DNA of 29,971 nucleotides. Origin: Chara braunii (taxonomy: Eukaryota > Streptophyta > Charophyceae > Charales > Characeae). A program made the position numbers and the translations under genes. The stretch is from positions 1,125,429-1,155,399 of the forward strand of contig BFEA01000319.1 of NCBI GenBank assembly GCA_003427395.1, given 5' to 3'. Below, piece after piece: positions 1 to 8,111 of this stretch (positions are counted from its first letter, which is position 1; every line of letters begins with the position of its first letter). The notes under the pieces are model-generated. The model made no database searches, was not told the DNA's origin, and saw nothing but the letters and a program-made list of their open reading frames with translations.

Positions 1-21
1 AAAAAAAAAAAAAAAAAAAAA
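1..21. repeat. poly(A) run at window edge
   Basis: A run of 21 A begins the window, followed directly by unrelated sequence that leads into the long inverted repeat. It could be the tail of a retroposed copy lying to the left, or simple low-complexity DNA. The flanking sequence is outside the window, so the origin cannot be decided. Confidence 0.6.
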
Positions 22-46
22 GTGAACATCAAAAGGACACTAACGG

Positions 47-933
47 ACGAAAACGGCCTCCTAGGGGAGGGATTTTAGACTAGATTCTGTTTGGAAATGT
101 AACAGTTACAAAGGACCTTGAGAATCAAGGCCCCTTGCAACCGAAAAACAACGGATTGCTTGGGGAAGGCCAAAATCAAGTTTTGAGTGCACCGAGAGCC
201 AAAATTGAGACCCGATGCATTTGGAAATTGCTCGTTTGATTTTCTTGTGGTTGGGGACTAGTTGTAGGGCCTTGGGGCAATGAAAACTGCCCCTAGTGCA
301 GTGCGAGTTTTAACGGACTGCATAGGAAAGAACAAACTCAAGCGGAGCCGAAATTCAGCCCGGTTGCCTTGGGAAAATTAACGCTTTATTTTCCTTAGGC
401 AAGGGGCATGCCGTGGGGCTATGCGGCTAGCAATATGGATGTGGATGCAATCCGAGAAATGACGGACTGCACAAGGATGCCTGCACCAAGGCAAAATGGG
501 TCTACCAAGAATCATTTTCCCTTTGTCCAGGCATCCTTATGCAGTCCGTTATTTCTCAGACTGCATCCACAACCATATTGCTAGCCGCACAGCCCCACAA
601 CATGCCCCTTGCCCAAGGAAAATAAAACGTTAATTTTCTCAAGGCAACCGGGCTTAATTTCAGCTCCCGAAGCCCCAAGGCCCTACAAGTAGTCCCCAAC
701 CGAAAGAAAATCAAACGGCCAATTTCCAAGTGCATCCGGTCTCAATTTTGGCTCCCGATGCACTCAAAACTTGATTTTGACCTCCCTCATGCACTCCGTT
801 GTTTTTCGATTGCAAGGGGCCTTGATTTTCTTTAATTTTCTCTACATGAATTGAAAAAAAACGAGGTCCTTTTTAACCACCACATTGCCAAAATGAATCG
901 GATCCAAAATCTCTTCCCTAGGTGGCCGTTTTC
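47..933. mobile_element. Long inverted repeat (foldback-type element)
   Basis: The left arm (about 47-498) is the reverse complement of the right arm (about 513-933). The loop is only about 14 bases (499-512). Matching landmarks include AAACGGCC near 51 with GGCCGTTTT near 924, CTAGCCGCA near 580 with TGCGGCTAG near 422, and the paired GGATGCCTG/CAGGCATCC next to the loop. The right arm lacks about 60 bases present in the left arm (left 275-345; right junction near 670-680). It also has some extra sequence around 830-870, so the arms have diverged by substitutions and indels. No open frame encodes a recognisable transposase. The shape fits a foldback or MITE-like non-autonomous DNA element, or an inverted duplication. 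A transcript through it would fold into a long hairpin. The structure is seen directly; the element class is inference. Confidence 0.75.
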
Positions 934-959
934 TTTTTGTTTTTTTTTCCCGCCACTTG

Positions 960-1305
960 TGGGCAGTTGGGACTTGGCAATCCCTACTTGTTGCAGTCCC
1001 AACTGACGACCAACTCACTCATCCTCTGTCACCTCCCATTTTTTTTATTTTTTTTTATTTTCTTGGTGCATGCCAAGTGTCAACTCGTCGTTAAGGCCCT
1101 TTTCTTTTTTTTCTTTTTTTTCTTTCCTTTTTTTTCCTTTCTTGGAAAGTTTGGACTTCGCATTCCCTACTTGTTGCAGTCCCTACTAACGGCCAACTCA
1201 CTCACTCCCTTTCACCTTCCTTCTCTTATTCTCCTTCTTTTTTTTTTTTCTTTTTTTTTTTTTTTGCATGCCAACTGTCAACAAGTCGTTAAGGCCCTTT
1301 TCTTG
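960..1305. repeat. T-rich direct repeat, two copies
   Basis: Two copies of a roughly 150-base unit lie at about 965-1105 and 1149-1305. Each has CCCTACTTGTTGCAGTCCC-like sequence, then CCAACTCACTCA, a long T-rich stretch, GCATGCCAA, and GTTAAGGCCCTTTTC. The T tracts differ in length between copies. A frame stays open across the pair on the plus strand because of the T-rich (Phe/Leu) composition, and I do not consider it coding. Phrases such as CAGTCCGTTATTTTTCGA near 1348 resemble the neighbouring foldback arms, so this block may be part of the same repeat family. Confidence 0.6.
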
Positions 1306-1825
1306 CCTCTTCCTTTTAGTTTTGGCCCTTCCTATGTCCAAGGGTCAGTCCGTTATTTTTCGAGCTACAGTTGTGGCCCTTCCATGCCTTTGGGAGTCAC
1401 CGTTAGCCTTTCTCTCTCCCAAACGGTAGGCCCCCATGCACCGATTTGTTTTTCGGGGAGCCTTATTTTCTCGTATTAACGCTTTTGGCCCCATTTTTTG
1501 GGGGGAAACTAATCCGAGATTTTTCGGATTGCTCTCATGCCTCTAGCACTTGTTTTCTTTACTTCCAACTTTTTATTTGGCCTTCCCCCCTTGCCCCCAC
1601 TGATGCTTGCACTAGTTGTGCTAATTTTTTGGCCGTCAAGATCCCCGAGCTTGACGGTACTACTTGTTTTATTTTTTGCACCACATGTCGTGCCGCAATT
1701 TATCCTTGGGACGTCACTGTTCCCGCCACTTGTCCACACTAGTCCCCGATACTAATCCCAGACTAGTCCCCGACACTAGTCCCCGACACTTTGTCCCACT
1801 GGCTGCATTTTTCTCTAGTCCCGTG
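1306..1825. other. No gene seen; repeat-derived flank
   Basis: This pyrimidine-rich stretch carries degenerate phrases shared with the foldback arms (for example CCGAGATTTTTCGGATTGC near 1515, itself a small inverted repeat). From about 1740 there are short ACTAGTCCCCGA repeats that lead into the 51-bp minisatellite. Overlapping open frames on both strands give low-complexity proteins with no recognisable domain. Confidence 0.5.
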
Positions 1826-2233
1826 TGGTCCCCAACACTTCATCCCACCAATACCACATTGTCGCCTAGTCCCATGTGGACCCCGATACTTTGTTCTACC
1901 GATACCACATTGTCGCCTAATCCCATGTGGTCCCCGACGCTTTGTCCCACTGGTACCACATTGTTGCTTAATCCCATGTGGTCCCCGACACTTCGTCCCA
2001 CCGGTACCATATTGTCGCCTAGTCCCATGTGGTCCCCCGCACATTGTCCTACCGATACCACATTGTCGCCTAATCCCATGTGGTCCCTGACACTTTGTCC
2101 CACTGGTACCACATTGTTACCTAATCCCATGTGGTCCCCAACACTTTGTCCCACTGGTACCATATTTTTGCCTAATCCTATGGTGCTCGGCACTTTGTCC
2201 CACCGGTACCACATTTTTGCCTAGTCCCGTCAT
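1826..2233. repeat. 51-bp minisatellite, about 8 copies
   Basis: Copies begin at 1826, 1877, 1928, 1979, 2030, 2081 and 2132, exactly 51 bases apart, with a shortened eighth near 2183. Each unit carries TGGTCCCCGACACTTTGTCC, then CAC(T/C)GGTACCACATTGT, then CGCCTAATCCCATG. Because 51 is divisible by three, open frames run through on both strands as 17-residue repeats, for example the MWSPTLCPTGTTL pattern. No domain is recognisable and the variation looks neutral, so I read it as a minisatellite rather than a repeat protein. The last unit passes directly into the CT-rich element. Confidence 0.85.
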
Positions 2234-2291
2234 GCCACTCTCTCTCTCCCTCTCTCGCTCTCTCATGATCTTCATGAGAGAAACAGAATGA
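2191..2291 (+). repeat. CT-rich element, copy 1
   Basis: The unit runs from CCACCGGTACCACATTTTTG through CCCGTCATGCCACTCTCTCT and a CTCTCGCTCTCTC tract to TCATGATCTTCATGA, ending in GAGAAACAGAATGA. The same block recurs at 3352-3556 and, inverted, at 4489-4597. The end motif contains two TCATGA palindromes around TCT. Dispersal in both orientations suggests a mobile or recombining repeat. I see no coding capacity or terminal inverted repeats that would fix its class. Confidence 0.6.
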
Positions 2292-2441
2292 AGTAAAAGA
2301 AGTGTCTGCTCTTCGAGCCTTGTTATATTCACGGATAGTTGTTTCTATAAAGTGGTCGAGTTCATTAAGGTATATATTTGATAGTACGGGACTAAGGCCG
2401 AAGGGCCGCCGCCTGGCGGCGCCTCTAGAAAAACAGAATGA
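2281..2441. repeat. 11-bp direct repeats flanking the RT fragment
   Basis: AAACAGAATGA occurs at 2281-2291 and again at 2431-2441, exactly at the two borders of the group II RT scrap. Removing the 150 bases between them would restore a continuous CT-element flank. The segment after the second copy (GAAGCTAGCCGTCAG) resembles what follows CT-element copy 2 (AACAAGCTAACCATCAG). This looks like a target-site duplication or repair-mediated insertion. Confidence 0.6.
2292..2430 (-). pseudogene. Group II intron reverse transcriptase fragment (likely mitochondrial origin)
   Basis: Read on the minus strand, this short stretch encodes LSPVLSNIYLNELDHFIE followed by TTIREYNKARR. This is the reverse transcriptase block of group II intron-encoded proteins, where (Q)G-x-LSP-x-LSNIYL-x-ELD precedes the YADD catalytic block. 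Family knowledge: such proteins help splice and mobilise group II introns and are common in algal and plant mitochondria. Only about 35 residues remain. The usual PQG just before LSP is replaced by PFG, the N-terminal RT blocks, YADD and maturase parts are absent, and both ends run into unrelated CT-element sequence. An 11-bp direct repeat, AAACAGAATGA, flanks it (2281-2291 and 2431-2441). I infer an organelle DNA fragment inserted in the nuclear genome. A decayed bacterial-type or chloroplast intron is the alternative. Confidence 0.62.
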
Positions 2442-3351
2442 GAAGCTAGCCGTCAGCAAGGGAGTAGTGGTCGGAGTTCCACCCTACCTAAGGTCGTGGC
2501 AGGAGGGAACTGGAAAAACCACCCGCGCTGAAGGACGTTGCGACACCCACGCTGAAGGATGTTGGGCTACCATGCTAAGTATACAGAGTTGATTGAAGAG
2601 GAAGTTCGTGTCTCGATTAAGGGAAAGATAAAGAGGCAAGGCTATGATGGAAATGAGCAACCTGGTCTAAGCTGAAGGGAGAAAAGAGAAGCCCGAAGAA
2701 AAACCTTTGACTCCCCCGTACCCTCCTCCACCCCAAGGGGCGAAAGCTAAAAAAAAACTTGAGAAAGGAACCGAAAAAGAACAAAAAAAACCCTGGCAAG
2801 CTAACTAACCATCTCACCCCACCCCCTCTCCCTTCCGTCTACATCTCCAAATCCCTACTAACTATGGATTGGTGTGCGATGAGGACATCGCGAATGAGTG
2901 GGGGGAATGCGTCGGAACTGGTGAGTCCTGAATAACTTCCCGTCACTCAATATGGGCAGTTTTTGCATAGCAGAGAAAGCCAAAGGCAAGGAGGATGAAA
3001 GAATCGAAGCCATAGACAAGCACATGGGATCTAAAGGCTGCCCAGAGTCGTTGGGGCCATGGAACCGCGAGGAAATTAACGCAAACGGGAGGCGGCAAAG
3101 AACCACAAAAAAATGGCAAAGGCGACCCTTCCCCCGAAACGGAGAAAGATCGCCGAAAAACGTAATGTCGTGGGGCCCGCGCCACGAAAAACGTAGCCCG
3201 AACCAAGGGGGGCCACCGGGATACGATGCCGAAAGGACCAAGGGGGTTTTAGGCCAGGTGAGGACCCGCACTCCGGGATGACGGTGCGCGGAACGTGAGA
3301 AGACACAAGGAAAGGAGGCTGCCAGGAGGCAAAAAATGGCAAGAGTGTCCC
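2442..3351. other. No gene identified
   Basis: About 900 bases hold no recognisable gene. There is a short tandem repeat near 2528-2565 (GCTGAAGGACGTTG / GCTGAAGGATGTTG) and an A-rich purine stretch near 2690-2790. A longer pair of overlapping open frames lies at about 2860-3390 (minus, 176 codons) and 2952-3281 (plus, 109 codons). Neither product matches a family I know. The plus-strand one is rich in Lys, Arg, Glu and Gly and could be a decayed retroelement gag-like segment, but nothing supports this strongly. Confidence 0.4.
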
Positions 3352-3556
3352 GTGCGGTCACCGACACTTTGTCCCACCGGTACCACATTTTTGCCTCGTC
3401 CCGTCATGCCACTCTCTCTCTCTCCCTCTCTCACATTCTCGCTCCCGCCACTGGTTTCACATTTTTGCATAGTCCCGTCATGCCACTCTCTCTCTCTCCC
3501 TCTCTCGCTCTCTCGCTCCCTCTCTCGCTCTCTCATGATCTTCATGACAGAAACAA
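3352..3556 (+). repeat. CT-rich element, copy 2 (internally duplicated)
   Basis: This is the same unit as at 2191-2291, again preceded by a minisatellite-like GACACTTTGTCCCACCGGT. Here the block containing CACATTTTTGC, GTCCCGTCATGCCACTCTC and the CT tract occurs twice in tandem (about 3366-3445 and 3446-3556). The CT tract of the second is longer. It ends in TCATGATCTTCATGACAGAAAC immediately before the 173-bp satellite array. Confidence 0.6.
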
Positions 3557-3584
3557 AAAGGTGAAAAAACAAAATAACAAGCTA

Positions 3585-5110
3585 ACCATCAGTGTGTGTG
3601 AGCTCAAAACTTGTCATTTTCTCTCATACTCTTTATGTTTCTACTCATTTTTCTACTTGGGTGTTAAGCGCAACTCATATGTTGATGTCAACTTGTATTT
3701 GAGTGTTGTGATGTGCATGTTTTGTCCTTTTCTTCACTCCTATGTACATCGCAACTCATCTCTTAATGTATGTGAGCTCAAAACTTATCATTTTCTCTCA
3801 TATTCTTCATTTCCTACTTGTCTTCCTACTCGGGTGTAAATCGCAACTCATATGTTGATGTCAACTTCTGTTTGAGTGTTGTGATGTACATGTTTTGTCC
3901 TTTTCTTCACTCCTATGTAAATCGCAACTCATCTCCTAGTGTATGTGAGCTCAAAACTTGTCATTTTCTCTCATATTCTTCATATCGTACTTGTTTTCCT
4001 ACTTGGGTGTAAATCGCAACTCATATGGTGATGTCAACTCGTGTTTGAGTGTTGTGATGTGCATGTTTTGTTCTTTTCTTCACTCCTATGTAAATTGCAA
4101 TTCTCTCCCTAGTATATGTGAGTCCAAACTTGTGATTTTCTTTCATGATCTTCATGTTTCTATTCATTTTTCTACCTGGGTGTGAAGCGCAACTCATATG
4201 TTGATGTCAACTTGTGTTTGAGTGTTGTGATGTGCATGTTGTCTTTTTCTTCACTCCTATGTAAATCGCAACTCATCTCCTAGTGTATGTGAACTCAAAA
4301 CTTGTCATTTTCTCTCATATTTTTCATTTCCTACTTGTTTTCCTACTTGGGTGTAAATCGCAACTCATATGTTGATGTCAACTTGTGTTTGAGTGTTATG
4401 ATGTGCATGTTTCGTCCTTTTTTTCACTCCTATGTAAATCGCAACTCTCTCCCTAGTGTATGTGAGTCCAAACTTGTGATGTTATCTTATGAAGATCATG
4501 AGAGAGGGGGAGAGGGGGAGAGGGGGAGAGGGACAGAGGGAGAGAGAAAGCGAGAGAGGGAGAGAGAGAGTGGCATGACGGGATTAGGCAAAAATGACGG
4601 AGTGGCATGACAAGTGAGTCCCAAATGACGGGACTCTCTCACTCCCTCTCTCGCTCTCTCGCCACTCATCTCCTAGTGTATGTGAGCTCAAACTGGTCAA
4701 TTTCTCTCATATCCTTCATTTCTACTTGTCTTCCTACTTGGGTGTGGATCACAACTCGTATCATGGTGTACAGTAGTATTTGAGGTGGTGTTTTGTGCTT
4801 TGGTGCCCATGTCTTTACTCCCTTGTGAGTCGCAACTCTCTCCCTAGTGTGTGCGAGTCCAAAACTTGTGATTTTCTCTCCTATTCCCCATGTCCTACCT
4901 GTTTTCCTACTTGGGTGTGAATCTTAACTCATATCTTGGTGTAGAGTAGTGTTTGCGTAGTGTCTGGTGTATGTCTTGTCCATTTCTCCATCCCCATGTG
5001 AATCGCAATCCCCTAGTGTGGGTGAACGGAAACTTGTGAATTTCTCTCATATTCTTCACTTTCTACTTGTTCTCTCACTTGATTATGGATCGCAACTTCT
5101 GTACTAGTGT
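3585..5110. repeat. About 173-bp satellite array, about 9 monomers
   Basis: The phrase TGTGAG(C/T)(T/C)CAAA-ACTTGT recurs at about 3601, 3775, 3948, 4121, 4292 and 4465 (spacings 171-174). After an interruption it recurs at about 4685, 4856 and 5025 (169-171). Each monomer has TAAATCGCAACTCAT twice, about 81 and 92 bases apart (for example near 3841 and 3922), so it looks like an old dimer of about 86-bp halves. Copies after 4660 are more diverged. The period is not divisible by three, so the open frames across it (FxxYxGVNRNSY pattern) are by-products. The length is typical of plant nucleosome-sized satellites, but a centromeric role cannot be claimed from nine copies. Confidence 0.85.
4489..4662 (-). 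repeat. CT-rich element, inverted copy inside the satellite
   Basis: The minus-strand CT element (seen as GAAGATCATGAGAGAGGGGG, GA-rich, then GTGGCATGACGGGATTAGGC) interrupts the satellite array. It is followed at 4628-4662 by another CT tract in plus orientation, so the block itself can fold into a GA/CT hairpin. One satellite monomer at 4141 naturally contains TTTCATGATCTTCATGTTTC, which resembles the element end. Insertion or recombination at this shared motif is therefore plausible. Confidence 0.55.
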
Positions 5111-5598
5111 AGTGTAGTGGTCTGGGAATGTAGAAGGTCTGCGTTGCCTTACCCTCACCCTCCGATAAGACGCTGAGTTTTCCCTTCATGCTCTAGGCCT
5201 GATACCGCACGTTTTTAACCCCCCCCCCCCCCCGTGTTCTGTTCGAACGTGGTAATTGGGAAGTTCGATGGGCTTTTATTTTTCGGTTGTTCGAAATGTT
5301 GCTGTGTTTTCCTTTACTGGTAGTTGTAGGCCTGCAGTCCTTGACAAAACTTGGCCAGCATAGACTGCTGATCCAAGGAAAAGATAGGGTAACCACCGTC
5401 GTCGCGAGAACCACGCGAGAACTGCAAATACGCGGGATGTGGCGAACAGCACGTCGGCGGCGGCACTGCAGAAACGTGCCTCGGACCTCATGTTCTGAGT
5501 ATAAACAGATGGCCTGCAGACCCAAGAGGCCATCGGAAAACGGACTTCCGCAAACTGTTCACACTGGGAACGGTCGACACCCGGAATGGGCGACTTGG
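5111..5598. other. No gene identified; C15 tract
   Basis: After the satellite comes a short unique stretch with a 15-C run (5219-5233), then sequence open on both strands. The overlapping frames from about 5276 to 5898 code for arginine- and cysteine-rich products with no recognisable domain. Their both-strand openness argues for repeat DNA rather than a gene. Confidence 0.45.
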
Positions 5599-5698
5599 CC
5601 CAAACGACGTCCGAATGACACCAAATTTTGTAAAGGTCTTCCCTGTCATGCAGTGAGAGGGCCCACCAAAATTTGGGTGATTCTGATGTCGTTTGGGG
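5599..5698. repeat. Imperfect hairpin, about 32-bp arms
   Basis: CCCAAACGACGTCCGAATGA followed by CACCAAATTTTG at 5599-5630 is answered by CACCAAAATTTGGGTGATTC then TGATGTCGTTTGGGG at 5664-5698. These are near reverse complements around a loop of about 33 bases. Such a structure could mark the core of a small inverted-repeat element. No function is evident. Confidence 0.55.
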
Positions 5699-6039
5699 TA
5701 GGAAACGCAGGTCCGAGTACCCCGAATTTTCACCGCGACGAAAAAAACGGCGAAAGCGTAAGTTACCACAACCGACAAATTTGCAGACTCTGCGACTTCC
5801 CAACCAGTTGTACCTGCTGTAGAACTGTGTTTTTTCTGCATATTAGTTGCAGATTGAGTGATGAGGGACTTCGTTTTGTCTCCGGGACTGAGGGGTAAGG
5901 TAGGAACGAACCCGGGCACTTGGGTAAGGGGGCGACACGAAGCAGAGACCACCTTGCACCTTCCATCCTCCACCACCTTCAACGCCACCTCCCTCACTCC
6001 TCCACCATTGCCAGCTACCCCATCGGGATGCCCAAAGGA

Positions 6040-6790
6040 CAACCCAAAACACCTCCCACCTTCGTCCTCCATCACCTGCACCTGTCCACCATAGCCAACC
6101 ACCTTCCACCTTCTTCCTCCTCCATCACCCACACCCATCCACCATAGCCAACCACCTTGCACCTTCTTCCTCCACCACCCACACCCGTCCACCATAGCCA
6201 ACCACCTTCCACCTTCTTCCTCCCCCATCACCCACACCCCTCCACCATAGCCAATCATCTTGCACCTTTTTCTTCCTCCATCACCCGCACTCATCCATCA
6301 TAGCCAACCACCTTCCACCTTCTTCCTCCTCCATCACCCACACCCATCCACCATAGCCAACCACCTTGCACCTTCTTCCTCCTTCATCACCCACACTCGT
6401 CCACCATAGCCAACCACCTTGCACCTTCTTCCTCCTCCTTCACCCACACTCATCCACCATAGCCAACCACCTTGCACCTTCTTCCCCTCCATCACCCGCA
6501 CCTGTCCACCATAGCCAGCCACCTTCCACCTTCTTCCTCCATCAACCACACCTATCCTCCATAGCCAACCACCTTCCACCTTCCTCCTCCATCAACCACA
6601 CCTTCTTCCTCCTCCAACCACACCTTCCATCACCCGCCCCTGTCCACCATAACCAACCACCTTCCACCTTCTTCTTCCTCCATCACCCACACCCATCCAC
6701 CATAGCCAACCACCTTGCACCTTCTTCTTCCTTCATCACCCACACTCGTCCGCCATAGCCGACCACCTCACACCTTCTCCCTCCTCTATC
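6040..6790. repeat. 53-bp minisatellite, about 13 copies
   Basis: ATAGCC(A)AACCACCTT recurs at 6091, 6144, 6194, 6247, 6300, 6353, 6406, 6459, 6511, 6561, 6649 (as ATAACC), 6702 and 6755, mostly 53 bases apart. Each unit continues GCACCTTCTTCCTCC then ATCACCCACAC(C/T)C. The strand bias is strong: pyrimidine- and A-rich on plus, G/T-rich on minus. The period is not a multiple of three, so translated frames mix Trp/Gly-rich and Pro/Ser-rich motifs and are not a gene. One unit near 6590-6640 is rearranged. Confidence 0.85.
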
Positions 6791-6923
6791 ATTTCCCTTG
6801 TCCACACAAAGGTCCTAGGATCCCCAAGGGGGCACGCGGGACCTTAGGTAGGATCGATTAGGGTAAGCCAACGAGCAAGGTCGATTAGGATGTGAAACTC
6901 CTCGTTCTGTTTTCCGAATCCAT

Positions 6924-6926
<3 letters not shown>

Positions 6927-6992
<66 letters not shown>
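6927..6992. repeat. (CT)33 microsatellite
   Basis: This is an uninterrupted CT dinucleotide tract of 66 bases, followed by a degraded CT-rich tail to about 7008. It is a simple sequence repeat. GAGA-type tracts can sit in plant promoters, but no gene follows here. Confidence 0.95.
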
Positions 6993-6997
<5 letters not shown>

Positions 6998-7008
6998 TCC
7001 TCTCTCCC

Positions 7009-8099
7009 TTTTCTTCAAACCCCCTTGACCCTGAACTCTCCCATCACCCCTTCCCCTCCGTGGCATGTGACTAACCTCTCCCCTCACCCGTTACATTGTC
7101 AGGGAACGAACAGCAAAAAACTTGATCCTCACTTGGTGGAAAGCGAAGGCAAGGGGAGGATTGTCGGTCCCTTGTGCCACCAAGAAGGAAAAAGCACTGG
7201 ACTTTTGTGAGCATCTGGGAGAGCGAAAAAGAGTGAAGTTTTGTGACAAGGTCAGTTTGTCTCAACCATTCTCCCTGACTGCATGACTAAGGAATAGGCA
7301 TGGCTTGCTTGAGGGAAGGGGAAAAAAACCAAGAAGGTCATGGGAAGAAAAAAGAACTAGGCTTGTGGGAAGGCGATATGTTGACCCCAAAGGGGATTGT
7401 ACTTGGCTTTTGTTTTCGTGTGGTCTTGCCCAGGTGAGTAGCTTAGGATGGTTTGAGCGAGACTGGATCCGCGAAACGCGGGCAAGAATGGGAAAATCGA
7501 CAAGGGATGGACATGCGACTAGCGTAAACTATGGATGCGGGTGGAACTCGATGATCGTGTGCTTGGAAAATGGCTTGTGTAATGAATGCATATCTCGATT
7601 ATTTGTGTGCAATATGAAAGCCTGAAAAGACTAAGGGCAACGATGGATATGCGAGTAGGAGGATTGACAAGCAAAAAAAAAATATTGGGGCTAGGGGCTT
7701 GGACGGTGCAGCCGCCCCCCGATAATGCCATGAAAAATGACTACCTTTATTGAAAAGGTGTGGCCCAATGGATGACGCTTGGCCTACGCACGAAAGAAGA
7801 CGAATTCTCAACGACCCCCCTGGACTGCTTGTGTATTGGAAGGAGCAATTGTCTGGTCACACCTAAGCGAATCGAGAAAACGCCACGAGTGATCAAAGAA
7901 CTACCATCTAACGCGAGAGCGGAGCTACATCCCCCAATGTAAAGCCCTCTCGCAAATGACCCAACCCCATCCATCTCATAGCACTAGGCGGGGATGGCCC
8001 TGGGATGAACGACCCGTGCCCTGAGCATGAGCTTGGGCGGGTCGAGCCAAATGGGACTCGCAGTGGGGTCGACTTAGGCTCGAAAGTCGTTCAGGGTAA
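7009..8099. other. No gene seen; probably decayed retrotransposon interior
   Basis: There are no long open frames and no recognisable domains. Small frames of 60-106 codons occur on both strands. Since recognisable Ty3/gypsy pol begins just after 8100 in the plus orientation, this stretch may hold upstream element sequence too decayed to identify. No matching 5' LTR to the sequence starting at 9833 was seen by eye. Confidence 0.4.
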
Positions 8100-8111
8100 G
8101 GCCCCTACACC

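Noticed and set aside
922-1479. 185-codon open frame on plus strand
   Set aside because: It is Phe/Leu-rich because of T tracts, and crosses a direct repeat and low-complexity DNA. No domain is present.
2617-2817. 66-codon Phe-rich minus-strand frame as a membrane protein
   Set aside because: The hydrophobic stretch derives from AAA-rich simple sequence on the plus strand; no start context or family match.
3336-4610. Series of Cys/Ser/Asn-rich open frames on the plus strand
   Set aside because: They are translations of the 173-bp satellite, whose period is not a multiple of three, so the frames drift and restart.
5276-5898. Long overlapping frames on both strands (175 and 203 codons)
   Set aside because: Both strands are open over the same bases with no recognisable motif; the region holds a hairpin. 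Kept only as unannotated DNA.
5488-6758. Trp/Gly-rich minus-strand and Pro/Ser-rich plus-strand frames
   Set aside because: Direct consequence of the 53-bp minisatellite.
6040-6790. CRISPR-like repeat/spacer pattern
   Set aside because: The 53-bp units are contiguous with no unique spacers, in a eukaryotic transposon context.
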